Source: CAYTGM01 sp964437365 (lineage in GTDB: Bacteria; Sumerlaeota; Sumerlaeia; SLMS01). Taken from it: a stretch of DNA of 64,000 bases. How positions within the stretch are numbered: position 1 is the first letter of the stretch; every line of letters begins with the position of its first letter. Made by a program: the position numbers and the translations under genes. The stretch spans positions 102,261 to 166,260 of the forward strand of contig CAYTGM010000011.1 of the NCBI GenBank assembly GCA_964437365.1, written 5' to 3'. Of the stretch, positions 1-9,640 are shown piece after piece. Under the pieces are notes generated by a model. The model worked only from the letters and a program-made list of their open reading frames with translations, was not told where the DNA came from and did no database searches.

Positions 1-2
1 TC

Positions 3-2021
3 GGAGGAGCTAATGATGCTGAGAGGTTTCGCTTTGCATTAAGCAATTCAGAGATAACTGCCGTTGCTCGTTATACTCCCAAATTGCCAGAGGCAGGCTA
101 CTATCCGATATATGTGTGGTCACGCAGTGGCGGAGACTCCCTGCCTGATCAGGAATATCGAGTCCTCCATACGGGAGGTGCAACAGTCGTTAAGGTCAAT
201 CATTTATACGTGGGTGATGGTTGGGTATATATCGGGAACTTTTACTTTAATGAGGGAACTGAGGGGTCCGTTGAAGTATTAAACAGAACATCAAGTACGG
301 AAGGTGGCGTTGCTGTCGCCGATGCGATAAGGTTTGGAAACGGTATGGGAGATATAGATCGGGGTGCAGGTATTTCTGGCGAGCCTCGAGAAGATGAAGC
401 TTCCAGGTATTGGATTCAGAGAGCACTTGGAATCAATGCCCCCACTTCAATCTATGATCAGTCATCGCTCAACGATCAAAGTGATAATGTGAGTGCGCCA
501 ACGCGCATGACTGCCTGGATGAATGATGAGTTTTATGGGTCAGAGACAGATCGTATTTATCTCGGGTTTCATTCTAATGCATTCGATCCAGGCTCACTGG
601 GTCTATACAATGGTAATAATTTCAGCGGGGCGGCGACACAAAACCAGGAGGAGTGGGCCTTTATCATCGCCAATGAACTGAACACCGACCTGGTTGACAT
701 TGGATCTCCACCATTTGAATCGCCATGGCCTGACCGAGTTGCACAAGGGCTTAGCCTGACGCTCGACAGGACAGATATAGAATTTGGAGAAATACGTGGC
801 GATCGATTGAATTACGAAATGGATGCGACTATCATCGAAGTCGCTGCTCACGGAAATCTGAATGAAGCACAATTGATGAGGGATCTGAAGGTTCGAAGAG
901 CTGTCGCCCGAGCCTCACTCCAGGCTATTATCCGTTACTTTCATGAATACGGCGGTGACCCTCTTGTCTTTCCGCCTGATACTCCAGGAGAAGTAAGTGC
1001 AACCCTTAATGCTGATGATACGGTATCTCTTGAATGGAAAGAACCTGAAGCAAACTCTATCGTTGGTGATCAGGCAACTGGGTATGATATATATTCCTCG
1101 TCAGATGGACGTGGATATACCATATTCAAGTCAATAGATGATCAGGTGACATCTACGACATTGACTGATGTCCCTCTTGGAGATACAGTTTACTATAAAA
1201 TTGCTGCAAGAAACGCTGGAGGGTCATCCATCCCCTCTGAGCCAGTATGTGTCTATAATACTATCGCAGACAGCTCACGCCTTCTGATTGTCAACGGCTT
1301 TGATAGAATTGATCGTTTTATGTCATTCAAGCAAACGGTTTTCGGGAATACGATAGTCGACCGCGTGAAAGCTCATTTGATAAACTCACAAGATTACGTT
1401 GTGGAGCACGCAGAAGCGCTCGCACCGCACGGAAGAGAGTTCTCTTCCTGCTCCAATGAAGCGGTGATAAATGGAGATGTTGATCTGTTCGATTACGATG
1501 CAGTCTTCTGGATTCTTGGAGAAGAATCGACAACAGATGAGACTTTCAGTGATTTGGAAATATCACTCCTGGAGCCTTATCTTGATGCGGGAAACAGGAT
1601 TTTTGTATCGGGATCTGAAGTCGCCTGGGATCTGGATAATCTTGTCGGTGATCCAGCATTCTATAATAACTATCTTTCTTCCGACTATATCGCTGATCTC
1701 TCGAATAGCTATCTGGTAAACGGTGAGACCGGAAGTATATTTGAAGGACTTACCTTTGATTTCTCTCCTGGCAGTGATCAGTACGATGCCGAGTTTGCTG
1801 ATGTGATTCAGCCCGGGACAGGGGGCAGCATCTGTGCTCGCTATACGACAGGAGGCGGCGCAGCTATACAAGGGGCCACAGGAAGCCCTGAGCGGCGTGT
1901 GGTGACTCTTGGGTTCCCCTTTGAGCTGATCAGAGGTGATTCGACTCGCATCGAAGCCATGCGGCGCGTTCTTGAGTATTTCGAGATTCCGAGAGCCTCT
2001 GATTCATGGATGTTACGTTGA
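3..2021 (+). CDS. Secreted N-acetylmuramoyl-L-alanine amidase with golvesin-like, FN3 and GATase-like domains (5' partial)
   Basis: The reading frame is open to the window edge, so the N-terminus, and any signal peptide, is missing. The first ~110 visible residues resemble the golvesin/Xly-type beta domain (YYPIYVW, VADAIRFG). The second half of an Amidase_3 fold follows: GFHSNAF supplies a zinc-type histidine (570-572) and TIIEVAAHGN the catalytic-type glutamate (837-839), followed by a typical iAraslqaIiryf helix. A fibronectin type III domain spans about 970-1255. The C-terminal third (from ~1276) looks like a class I glutamine-amidotransferase-like Rossmann domain (YDAVFWILGEES, RIFVSGSEVAW) with GSE where a nucleophilic Cys would sit. 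Family knowledge suggests cleavage of peptidoglycan stem peptides outside the inner membrane. The golvesin domain appears inserted inside the amidase fold, since the first zinc ligands should lie upstream. The next gene starts 53 bases later. Confidence 0.72.
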   Translation, partial: GGANDAERFRFALSNSEITAVARYTPKLPEAGYYPIYVWSRSGGDSLPDQEYRVLHTGGATVVKVNHLYVGDGWVYIGNFYFNEGTEGSVEVLNRTSSTEGGVAVADAIRFGNGMGDIDRGAGISGEPREDEASRYWIQRALGINAPTSIYDQSSLNDQSDNVSAPTRMTAWMNDEFYGSETDRIYLGFHSNAFDPGSLGLYNGNNFSGAATQNQEEWAFIIANELNTDLVDIGSPPFESPWPDRVAQGLSLTLDRTDIEFGEIRGDRLNYEMDATIIEVAAHGNLNEAQLMRDLKVRRAVARASLQAIIRYFHEYGGDPLVFPPDTPGEVSATLNADDTVSLEWKEPEANSIVGDQATGYDIYSSSDGRGYTIFKSIDDQVTSTTLTDVPLGDTVYYKIAARNAGGSSIPSEPVCVYNTIADSSRLLIVNGFDRIDRFMSFKQTVFGNTIVDRVKAHLINSQDYVVEHAEALAPHGREFSSCSNEAVINGDVDLFDYDAVFWILGEESTTDETFSDLEISLLEPYLDAGNRIFVSGSEVAWDLDNLVGDPAFYNNYLSSDYIADLSNSYLVNGETGSIFEGLTFDFSPGSDQYDAEFADVIQPGTGGSICARYTTGGGAAIQGATGSPERRVVTLGFPFELIRGDSTRIEAMRRVLEYFEIPRASDSWMLR

Positions 2022-2074
2022 TCGATTTACCGGGACTTCTTCTTGCAGACTAGACGTGGAAACGGTCCCAAAGG

Positions 2075-2581
2075 ATGACAAAAATGCGCACTCTCATCGC
2101 TCTATGCACGTTGTTTCTATTTCTCAGTTCCTGCAAATCACTGGAAAACAGAGCCTCAGAAGATGGAAATCCGTCTGCGGGAGGTGATGAGAAGACTTCT
2201 CAATGGAACCTGGAAGATAACAACCTTGTCCTCGAAGGCTATGACATCATCAGTTACTTCGACGGAGCTCCTGTGAAAGGGACCGATACTATCCAAACCG
2301 AGCACCAAGGGCACCTCTATTATTTCTCCTCAGAAGAAAATAGAGACAAGTTCGCAAAAACGCCTGAAGATTACCCTGTAGCCTATGGTGGCTGGTGCGC
2401 ATGGGCGATGGTTGATGGCAAAAAGGTGGGAGTTGATCCTGAAACCTACAAGATTCAGGATGGTGAACTTCTGCTTTTCTATAACGGACTTTGGGGCAAT
2501 ACACTTAAGTCATGGGACTCAGAAGATCCGGGCGAGTTGGCAGGAAAAGCTGATATTGAGTGGGAGAAGATTCAAAACTGA
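2075..2581 (+). CDS. YHS-domain lipoprotein
   Basis: A 168-residue protein. The N-terminus is a lipoprotein signal: basic MTKMR, a hydrophobic run, then lipobox LSSC with the lipidated cysteine at residue 20. After a short polar linker, residues ~50-150 match the YHS family of small metal-associated modules: GYDIISYF, a YYFSSEENRDKF segment and YGGWCAWAM. Related periplasmic or lipoprotein YHS proteins are common in marine Gram-negatives, but their role is not settled. An ATG three codons inside (2084) is an alternative start. No obvious operon partner is present; the kinase gene downstream starts 92 bases after the stop. The family call is good; the function is unknown. Confidence 0.8.
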   Translation: MTKMRTLIALCTLFLFLSSCKSLENRASEDGNPSAGGDEKTSQWNLEDNNLVLEGYDIISYFDGAPVKGTDTIQTEHQGHLYYFSSEENRDKFAKTPEDYPVAYGGWCAWAMVDGKKVGVDPETYKIQDGELLLFYNGLWGNTLKSWDSEDPGELAGKADIEWEKIQN

Positions 2582-2673
2582 GAGTCCTCGTGATTTTCCT
2601 GCTTTCCTCTCTGAAACTGTTTATCTAGGCTATTTACGCACCATGTCTGTATCGACTGCGAAAAGCCTGATTG

Positions 2674-4164
2674 ATGAAAGCCTACCTTCCAAAAACGAGA
2701 AAAGAGAAAAGCGCCCGCAGAAGTGCCAGATCTGCACAATGGGCGATTCTCGTCCTTGGTGTGCACCTGTTTCTCATGTTCGTTGGGGGGGTACTTATTG
2801 TACGTCATCTGATCAACAACCTTGCGGAAGAGTGGCCGAACTATCTGGAGCTCGTTGGCCGCGCGATCTCAGATCCGCCACGGGAATACTTTAACTTCCT
2901 TGCCTATGTGACCAACCCGGATACAGGAGAAGTGGACCAGGAGCTTCTCGAGTTCTACTACCCAAGTGAAGAGGGAAACAGAAACTCAGATTCTGAGGGA
3001 CTTAGAAGGTCACTTCAGTCGGCTGTCGGCGAAGAGTTTATCGAATCTGCTTATATACTCACACCTTCCGGCGTCATTATCTGGAATGATGCGGGGCAGC
3101 CCGTTGAAGAAGCCAGCAGACAGACTTTCGTTGATGTGGAAAGGCAGTGGGTTGATCGTGCAGCACAAGGGACCATTGCAATGACTGATGCCCGTGTGGC
3201 TCAGCTTCCATATGTTATCTACTTCCCTCTCCGGGATACGATCAATAACGAGGTTGTGGCGCTACTCAGACTGGAAGCAGACACAGAGCGTTATATGCGT
3301 CTGAGGATAGGCCGATTGCTGATTCTTCGGAACAGGCTCTTCTTCGGATCGATAATTTCCTTCTTTGTTTTGTTATTCCTGTATATAACAACTGTTCGAC
3401 TTGTGAAGCGAACAATCGTTGCCGAGCGTGTAGCTGCCCAGTCTGATCGACTCCGATCACTTGGTACGATGACAGCAGGCATCGCCCATGAGATTCGCAA
3501 CCCTCTTGGTATACTTCTTCTCCAGATCGAGGAGCTCGAAGCTATCACAAGCTCTCTCGAAGGGGAATCCAGCCGTCAAGAAATTCAAACAATTTGCGAT
3601 GAATTGAAAACAGAGACGCTGCGACTTAAAGAGTTGACTGAAGATTTCCTCCGTTTCAGCAATGCTTCAAATAGTGAAAAAGAGCGCGAGCAAATAGTAG
3701 ATGTCCTGGAGACAGCCAGAAATGCTTTTCAGATGTGGCAAAAGGGCGTTGATAGTCATCTTCGAAAGGTTGAACTTGAAATTAATGTCTCAAAGGAGCA
3801 GTCTGTCTATATTGCCTTTTCTGAAGATCGGCTCAAACAGATCCTCTTGAATCTCCTGAGAAATGCCGATGAAGCATTAGCGGATAAGAAGGGCGAAATA
3901 TATCTAAGGGTTGAGACGACCGCTTCAGAAGTTCGTCTCATCGTTGAGGACAATGGCCCGGGAATTTCTGGCTCGGCCGACGAGATCTTTGACCCCTTCT
4001 ACACAACGAGGGCGAAAGGAACGGGTCTTGGCCTCAGTCTCAGTCGTGCCATGACGGAATCTGCAGGCGGAGATCTTGTTTACAATAGTGACCATAAGCA
4101 GGGAGCGCAGTTTATCCTGAGCTTTCCCCTCATCAAGCAAAGTGACTCAACAACCACGAACTGA
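2674..4164 (+). CDS. Membrane-bound sensor histidine kinase (orphan)
   Basis: Architecture: a basic N-terminus, one membrane span at ~22-44, an extracytoplasmic sensor region of ~175 residues with no domain I recognise, a second span at ~222-245, then HisKA and HATPase_c. The phosphoacceptor is the His of GIAHEIRNP (about residue 272). The ATPase part shows the N box (LLRNADEAL), G1 (EDNGPGISG), F box (FDPFYTTR) and G2 (GTGLGLSLS), so it should be active. No HAMP domain is evident between span 2 and HisKA. An in-frame TGA lies at 2668, just upstream, so the start is TTG 2671 or ATG 2674. No response regulator is adjacent, so the partner is unknown. The sequence resembles NtrB/AtoS-type kinases. 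Confidence 0.88.
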   Translation: MKAYLPKTRKEKSARRSARSAQWAILVLGVHLFLMFVGGVLIVRHLINNLAEEWPNYLELVGRAISDPPREYFNFLAYVTNPDTGEVDQELLEFYYPSEEGNRNSDSEGLRRSLQSAVGEEFIESAYILTPSGVIIWNDAGQPVEEASRQTFVDVERQWVDRAAQGTIAMTDARVAQLPYVIYFPLRDTINNEVVALLRLEADTERYMRLRIGRLLILRNRLFFGSIISFFVLLFLYITTVRLVKRTIVAERVAAQSDRLRSLGTMTAGIAHEIRNPLGILLLQIEELEAITSSLEGESSRQEIQTICDELKTETLRLKELTEDFLRFSNASNSEKEREQIVDVLETARNAFQMWQKGVDSHLRKVELEINVSKEQSVYIAFSEDRLKQILLNLLRNADEALADKKGEIYLRVETTASEVRLIVEDNGPGISGSADEIFDPFYTTRAKGTGLGLSLSRAMTESAGGDLVYNSDHKQGAQFILSFPLIKQSDSTTTN

Positions 4165-4222
4165 GAATTCTGCAGATTTTTACTTGCTGTTGTGCAGCGC
4201 GGCATCAGACCTAATGCACATT

Positions 4223-4558
4223 ATGGGTGCAAAAGAGAAAACACAGTATGGATTGTTCGGCCTTATCTGGCGCCTTGGCGTGGCAGGTTTCCTGTCAATT
4301 GGTCTTGGAGCGGTAGCCTGCTACTTTGCTGTTCAATATATCGTTGTCACACCTGAAGAATCAGCCCCGGATCTACTCACCATGGAACTGGTTGAGGCAG
4401 TGGAAAAAGCTTCTGGGAAGGGTTTTTCTGTTCAAATTGAAAAGAATGAATCCACCGATTTAGTAGAAGAAGGTAGAGTCCTTTCGCAGCGTCCAACACC
4501 AGGAACGATCGTAAAAGTTGGATCGACGATTCGGCTTACGGTTGCCTCTGCCCCGTAA
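4223..4558 (+). CDS. Single-pass membrane protein with one PASTA domain
   Basis: About 111 residues from ATG 4223. The frame could start at ATG 4214, or at GTG 4142 inside the kinase gene, but the extra N-terminal residues look non-coding. There is one membrane span (VAGFLSIGLGAVACYFAVQYIVV), then a single PASTA repeat of ~65 residues with the family pattern APDLL, EAVEKASGKGF, GRVLSQRPTPGTIVKVGSTI. PASTA modules bind peptidoglycan fragments or beta-lactams in PBPs and PknB-type kinases. Here the domain stands alone with no kinase or transpeptidase. It heads the plus-strand envelope gene run (efflux adaptor 61 bases downstream). The domain call is good; the role is inferred as cell-wall association. 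Confidence 0.72.
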   Translation: MGAKEKTQYGLFGLIWRLGVAGFLSIGLGAVACYFAVQYIVVTPEESAPDLLTMELVEAVEKASGKGFSVQIEKNESTDLVEEGRVLSQRPTPGTIVKVGSTIRLTVASAP

Positions 4559-4619
4559 CTTGCTGTCCTCTCATTAGTCGCATGCGACCACGTATTCGCC
4601 TCCCCTGAGGTCTCTCCTT

Positions 4620-5939
4620 TTGCACGCACCTGTCCTTCGAAAAGTTATCATCAGTATCATCCTGATCTTAGCACTGCTGATCGGCGGAAATATCCTGATT
4701 TCTATCGGTCACCAGTTCAAAGAACAGCCTGAGCAGATTGACGCCCCGCCTCAGCCCGTCGTGGTGAAAGCGGAAAAGCTGCAACGACAGGACTTCACAG
4801 AGAAAATTCGCGCCTTCGGTCTCGCTCGCCCTATTGAAAGGGCAAACATATCAAGCCAGGTGTCAGGCCGAATCCTTAAGGTCACTTCCGATATTCGCGT
4901 CGGTGATGCCGTTGATGAGGGACAGATACTTGCTGAGATAGACCCAACAACGTACGAAGCTGACGTCTCCCGAGCCAGAGCTCTCCTTGCTGAAGCTGCA
5001 GGCGCATTGCAGCGTGTTAAGGCCGAGATCATTGAAAATGATAAGAAACGCGAATTTGTTGTCGAAGATATCGAGATTGCCAGGTCAGAGGTTGAGCGTG
5101 CCGAACGTTTGTTGAAAGAGAATGTCTTGAGCGAAAGCGCCAGAGATCAGGCAAAGTCAGCGCTACAGGCTGTTCAGCAGAGATTAAGTGATATTGACCG
5201 AGAGCGGGCTATCCTTGAAGTCAGCATCATCCGCAACGAAGCAACCCTCGAGGCTCGAAAGAGCGAGCTGAAAGCTGCAGAGGCCAATTTGAGCTATACA
5301 AAGCCCAAGAGCCCGTTCCCTGGTGTTGTAGAAGAGAGGTTTGTCGATCCGGGGGACTATGTCCAGCCAGGTGCAAACCTGTTTACCATTGTTAATACAA
5401 CTGAACTGGAACTTCCCATTGAAGTTCCAGCGTCCCAGGTTCGCTCGGTGCTGACAGGAGCACCCGTTGAGCTCATAACGGATGAAGTTCCTCCAAGAAA
5501 AATGGAAGGACTTGTCGAGCGTATATCTCCCACAGTCAATACTGGAAATCGTACCGCCAGTGTTTATGTCAAAATCGACCAGGGACCAGAGGGTCAGACG
5601 ATTCCACCTGGTACCTTTATGAATGCTTCTGTTTCGGGCAGAAATTTCGAACAGGTTTTCGTCATTCCTCGGAACGCAATCGTTGATGATCGGATCTATA
5701 TCGATCGGGATGGAACCGCAGAGGAACTGATGCCCGAATTCTTCGTCATTCTCGATGAGGTTGCTCTGACAACTGATGATCTTGGCGAAGGTGCTCCTTT
5801 GATCCTGAGTGGCTTTGAACGACTATACGACGGGGCCCCTGTTGAAGTTGCTCCCGATTCAAACGAAGATGTCGATTCTTCGGTTGAATCTCCCTCCATT
5901 CAAGTGGTGAGCGATGAAGCCACGCCTCCTGCGGGGTAA
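4620..5939 (+). CDS. RND efflux periplasmic adaptor (membrane fusion protein)
   Basis: A 439-residue HlyD/AcrA-family adaptor. There is a TTG start with a TGAGG-like site ~10 bases upstream, and an N-terminal anchor (residues ~8-28). The first lipoyl half is at ~60-105 (RANISSQVSGRILKV, GDAVDEGQILAEID). A long alpha-helical hairpin coiled coil covers ~110-215, and the second lipoyl half reads FPGVVEERFVDPGDYV. A beta-barrel domain and a membrane-proximal domain follow. The acidic, serine-rich C-terminal tail (~410-439) is probably disordered. It would couple the inner-membrane pump encoded 6 bases downstream to an outer-membrane channel; no TolC-type gene is in the window. The substrate cannot be predicted. 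Confidence 0.92.
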   Translation: MHAPVLRKVIISIILILALLIGGNILISIGHQFKEQPEQIDAPPQPVVVKAEKLQRQDFTEKIRAFGLARPIERANISSQVSGRILKVTSDIRVGDAVDEGQILAEIDPTTYEADVSRARALLAEAAGALQRVKAEIIENDKKREFVVEDIEIARSEVERAERLLKENVLSESARDQAKSALQAVQQRLSDIDRERAILEVSIIRNEATLEARKSELKAAEANLSYTKPKSPFPGVVEERFVDPGDYVQPGANLFTIVNTTELELPIEVPASQVRSVLTGAPVELITDEVPPRKMEGLVERISPTVNTGNRTASVYVKIDQGPEGQTIPPGTFMNASVSGRNFEQVFVIPRNAIVDDRIYIDRDGTAEELMPEFFVILDEVALTTDDLGEGAPLILSGFERLYDGAPVEVAPDSNEDVDSSVESPSIQVVSDEATPPAG

Positions 5940-5945
5940 GCGATC

Positions 5946-8900
5946 ATGAAATTCATTCGTGCAGCAGTTGGAAACCCCGTAGCTGTCAACATCCTCATGT
6001 TCGCCGTGATTGCCTTTGGGATTTTCGAAATCTCGACAATCGTGCGCGAGTTCTTTCCGCCCGTTCAGTTTGACCGTATCGTCATTTCAACTCCCTTCCC
6101 GGGTGCGACTCCTGAAGAAGTTGAAAAAGGAATGATCACCAAGATCGAGTCGGCTATAGAAGAGGTTGATGGTGTCGACGAGATCACCTCTCAGGCATTT
6201 GAAAACTATGGCCTTGTCATCGTTAAGACAGAGTCTGGTGATATAGAACGTATAGCGGACGACCTGAGAACACAGGTTGATACAATACAGGATTTGCCGG
6301 AGGAAGTAGAAGAATCTATTGTTGATGTTCTCGAACAGGAAGTTCCCGTTATTTCAGTCGTTATATTCGGAGATGCCAGCGAACGAAAACTGAAACGTGT
6401 CGCCGAAGAGGTAAAGGATGAGCTTGTTGCGTCTCCCTTGATTTCGAGGGCTCTCATCTCCGGTATACGACAGGAGGAAATCTCCGTTGAGGTTCAGCCG
6501 GATAAACTGGAGGCCTATGATCTCACCCTCGAGGAAGTGGGTAGGGCTGTACAGTCGAACAACGTCGATATCGCTGGTGGTGAAGTAAAAGCTTCTACAG
6601 GTAAAGTTCTATTGAGAACGCTTGGCGAGGATCAAAGTGGCCTGCCCCTCGAGCAAATTGTCATTCGCAGCGACGAGGAAGGCCGTGCGATACGCGTCGG
6701 TGATGTTGCTACTGTCCGAGATGGGTTTGAAGAAACCCCGCTTCGAGGTATGTTTCAGGGAAAGCGTGCTGTTCAGGTTACTATTTTCAAGCGGCTTGAT
6801 GAAGATGCCGTTCGTATATCCAATTACGTCAAAGACTATCTACAGGAAAAGCCCAAAGAGTTTGCCGGGCAGGCAATCAATTTTGAATATCGCGTGGATC
6901 TGGCTCGCTTTATTGAACAGCGTATCGCACTCCTGACGAAGAATGCTGCTCAAGGTCTATTCCTTGTCTTCGTCACGCTGGCTCTTTTCTTAAGCTTACG
7001 TCTTGCATTTTGGGTTGGAGTCGGTCTCTTCGTAGCTTTCATGGGCACGTTCATCATCATGGACGCGTTTGGTACGACGATTAACATGATTTCCCTGTTC
7101 GGACTGATTCTCGTCATCGGAATGCTTGTGGATGACGCGATCGTCGTTGCGGAGAACATCTATGCAAAGATCGAAGAGAATATCCCTCCGCACGTTGCTG
7201 CTATTGATGGAGCTTCTGAAGTCTTTCGACCAGTCCTTGCAACGGTTCTTACGACAGTCGTGGCATTCCTGCCATTAGCCTTCATTGAAGGTGTCATGGG
7301 AGATTTCCTCGCAGAACTTCCAATTGTTGTGACAGCTGCGCTCCTTCTTTCTCTCATCGAATCCTTCTGCATGCTTCCTTCTCATCTGGCAGAATTTAGT
7401 CCACCTGCAGAACACATTAAATCCACTTCCGAAAAGAAAGAATCCGCGGTTAAGAGAGGGTTCAATAAAGTTGCTGACGGTTTTGACTGGTTTCAACGTC
7501 GCATTCTCGATGAACTCTTTGTCAGTATTTACATACGCATCCTGAAAACGGCTCTGAACTGGCGCTACGTGACCATCTTTATGGGCGTCTTTATCAGTAT
7601 GCTCACCGTAGCATTGATCGTTGCAGGTTTTCTCCCCTTCGTCCTTTTCCAGAAGGTAGACGCCGACACACTTGTTTCTGAGTTGGAGATGACCAATGGA
7701 ACGCCTGCAGCTGAGACCGAAAGAGCTCTCGAGATAATCGCTGATGCGGTCCTCGAAATGCCTGAAGTCAAAAACGTTTTCTCGGTTGTGGGGTTCAAAG
7801 AGGAAGCCGAAGTCCAGAACCTTGCTGATCCCGCTATCATCGGTGAAGTGATTGTTGAGCTGAAGGATGCCGAAGAGCGCAACAGGTCCAGTGATGCGAT
7901 TCTTAATGAGTGGCGTGAAAAGGTTGGAGCTATCGCGGGCGCAAACAAACTCAAATTTCGCGACCGTTCTGGAGGCCCCCCTGGACCGGAGATAGAAATC
8001 AAAGTTCGTGGAAACTATCTTCCTGAAGTTGACCGGGCTGTTCGCCACGTAAAGGAGCGCATGCAAACCTATCCTGCTATACGTGATATTGAAGACGATG
8101 GCGGTGCTGGAAAAATGGAATTTCGTATCCGCATGAAGGATACGGCTCGTTCCCTTGGTCTCAGCGAAGCTGACATTGCGCTTCAGGTACGAAGTGCCTT
8201 CTTCGGTTACGAAGCTCAGATTCTCCAGCGTGATCGTGAGGAAGTTAAAGTATGGGTCAGGCTGGATGAGGAGAGCCGCTCAGAACCTGTTGAGCTGCTG
8301 CGTATGCGTGTCAGAACTCCATCCGGGAATCGAGTTCCCCTGGGTGAAATCGCACAGATCGAGCAGTCTCGCGGGGTCTCGTCTATCACGAGAATTGATG
8401 GATTGAGAACGGTGACGATCACCTCCGATGTCGATTACGCGAAGGGCAACACAAACGAAATTACCGCAGCTCTCGAAAAAGACTTCGATAATCTTTCCGA
8501 GGAATTTCCTGGAGTAAGGCTAACTTTCGAGGGAGCAAAGAAAGAAACAGCAGACAGTATCGGATCTCTCAAGGTTGGTTTTCCTGTAGCACTCATTCTT
8601 GTCTATGTGATTCTTGCCATCCTGTTCAAAAGTTATATACAACCCGTTCTGGTCATGATTATCATTCCCTATGCAATTATCGGCGCTGCATTGGGTCATC
8701 TCATCTATGGATTTATACCAGGAAGAGAAATGATGCCGATCACCTTTCTCTCAATGATTGGTATGGTTGGCCTTTCAGGAATCGTTGTAAATGACTCGCT
8801 GATTCTTGTGACATTTATTAACGAGGCAAGGCGCCTGCACCCGGGCTCCCTCTTCGATAGTATCGTTAAAGCCGGAAGGCGCCGTTTCCGACCCATCGTT

Positions 8901-9167
8901 TTGACCTCTATCACGACCGTGCTTGGTCTGTTCCCGATGATGCTGGAAACCAGCTTTCAGGCTCAGTTTCTTATCCCCATGGCCATCTCTATTTCCTTCG
9001 GGCTAGCTCTGGCCACTGTCTTGACGCTCTTACTCCTCCCTTGTATTTACATGATTCTTGAGGACATGAGGACCGCCCTCCACTGGCTGATAACCGGCCG
9101 ATGGGAAGTTGTTCACCTCGTTCCTTCGGACCTTGTAACAAGAGAGGAAATTGAAAAGCCAACATGA
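5946..9167 (+). CDS. RND-family efflux transporter (AcrB-like permease)
   Basis: A 1073-residue inner-membrane proton-driven pump of the AcrB/MdtB superfamily. It shows the duplicated RND plan: span 1 (NPVAVNILMFAVIAFGIF), a large periplasmic loop with PN/PC porter subdomains, spans 2-6 with the proton-relay motif GMLVDDAIVVAENI in span 4, a second periplasmic loop, and spans 8-12 (VGLSGIVVNDSLILVTFINEA in place of the canonical second-half helix). The N-terminal repeat retains the DD pair used for proton coupling. It follows the adaptor by 6 bases and overlaps dtd by four bases (ATGA), so it is translationally coupled at both ends. The substrate is unknown. It resembles the HAE-1-like pumps of non-model bacteria. 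Confidence 0.95.
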   Translation: MKFIRAAVGNPVAVNILMFAVIAFGIFEISTIVREFFPPVQFDRIVISTPFPGATPEEVEKGMITKIESAIEEVDGVDEITSQAFENYGLVIVKTESGDIERIADDLRTQVDTIQDLPEEVEESIVDVLEQEVPVISVVIFGDASERKLKRVAEEVKDELVASPLISRALISGIRQEEISVEVQPDKLEAYDLTLEEVGRAVQSNNVDIAGGEVKASTGKVLLRTLGEDQSGLPLEQIVIRSDEEGRAIRVGDVATVRDGFEETPLRGMFQGKRAVQVTIFKRLDEDAVRISNYVKDYLQEKPKEFAGQAINFEYRVDLARFIEQRIALLTKNAAQGLFLVFVTLALFLSLRLAFWVGVGLFVAFMGTFIIMDAFGTTINMISLFGLILVIGMLVDDAIVVAENIYAKIEENIPPHVAAIDGASEVFRPVLATVLTTVVAFLPLAFIEGVMGDFLAELPIVVTAALLLSLIESFCMLPSHLAEFSPPAEHIKSTSEKKESAVKRGFNKVADGFDWFQRRILDELFVSIYIRILKTALNWRYVTIFMGVFISMLTVALIVAGFLPFVLFQKVDADTLVSELEMTNGTPAAETERALEIIADAVLEMPEVKNVFSVVGFKEEAEVQNLADPAIIGEVIVELKDAEERNRSSDAILNEWREKVGAIAGANKLKFRDRSGGPPGPEIEIKVRGNYLPEVDRAVRHVKERMQTYPAIRDIEDDGGAGKMEFRIRMKDTARSLGLSEADIALQVRSAFFGYEAQILQRDREEVKVWVRLDEESRSEPVELLRMRVRTPSGNRVPLGEIAQIEQSRGVSSITRIDGLRTVTITSDVDYAKGNTNEITAALEKDFDNLSEEFPGVRLTFEGAKKETADSIGSLKVGFPVALILVYVILAILFKSYIQPVLVMIIIPYAIIGAALGHLIYGFIPGREMMPITFLSMIGMVGLSGIVVNDSLILVTFINEARRLHPGSLFDSIVKAGRRRFRPIVLTSITTVLGLFPMMLETSFQAQFLIPMAISISFGLALATVLTLLLLPCIYMILEDMRTALHWLITGRWEVVHLVPSDLVTREEIEKPT

Positions 9168-9628
9168 GACTGCTGATTCAGCGTGTAAAACAGGCATCTG
9201 TCAAAGTTGAAGGAAAGATTACCGGCGAGATTGAACATGGTCTCCTCGTCTTTGTTGGATTTGGTCAGGATGACACGAGCCAGCTCTTCAAGCCCGCAAC
9301 GGAGAAAGTCCTTAATCTCAGAATCTTCAACGACGACGATGGTAAGATGAACCGCTCGGTGATCGATGAAGGTGGAGGAGTGCTTCTGGTTTCCCAGTTT
9401 ACCCTCTATGCAGATGTGAGAAAAGGAAGACGCCCCTCCTACATTAGTGCCCTTGGACCGCAGGAAGCCGAGTCTCTTTACAAAGAATACTGTGCTTTCG
9501 TACGCAACTATACAGACCTCAAGGTAGAATCTGGATTGTTTGGCGCAGATATGAAGGTTGATTTACTCAATGATGGTCCGGTAACAATCTGGCTGGACAG
9601 TGAAGAAATGTCCTGGAAAACCTCATGA
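9164..9628 (+). CDS. dtd: D-aminoacyl-tRNA deacylase
   Basis: A 154-residue DTD protein of normal length. It hydrolyses D-aminoacyl (and some glycyl) esters on tRNA, a cytoplasmic proofreading step. Family motifs are intact: MRLLIQRVKQASV at the N-terminus, the SQFTLYAD motif holding the catalytic threonine region, and the C-terminal NDGPVTIW loop with the Gly-cis-Pro that excludes L-amino acids. The start ATG overlaps the efflux gene stop. It lies in a mixed envelope/housekeeping run, and the context adds nothing about its job. Confidence 0.96.
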   Translation: MRLLIQRVKQASVKVEGKITGEIEHGLLVFVGFGQDDTSQLFKPATEKVLNLRIFNDDDGKMNRSVIDEGGGVLLVSQFTLYADVRKGRRPSYISALGPQEAESLYKEYCAFVRNYTDLKVESGLFGADMKVDLLNDGPVTIWLDSEEMSWKTS

Positions 9629-9640
9629 AGGAGATTAATC

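Noticed and set aside
7275..8066. A 263-codon minus-strand frame inside the RND pump gene
   Set aside because: It lies antisense to a clearly coding, conserved transporter and its translation matches no family.
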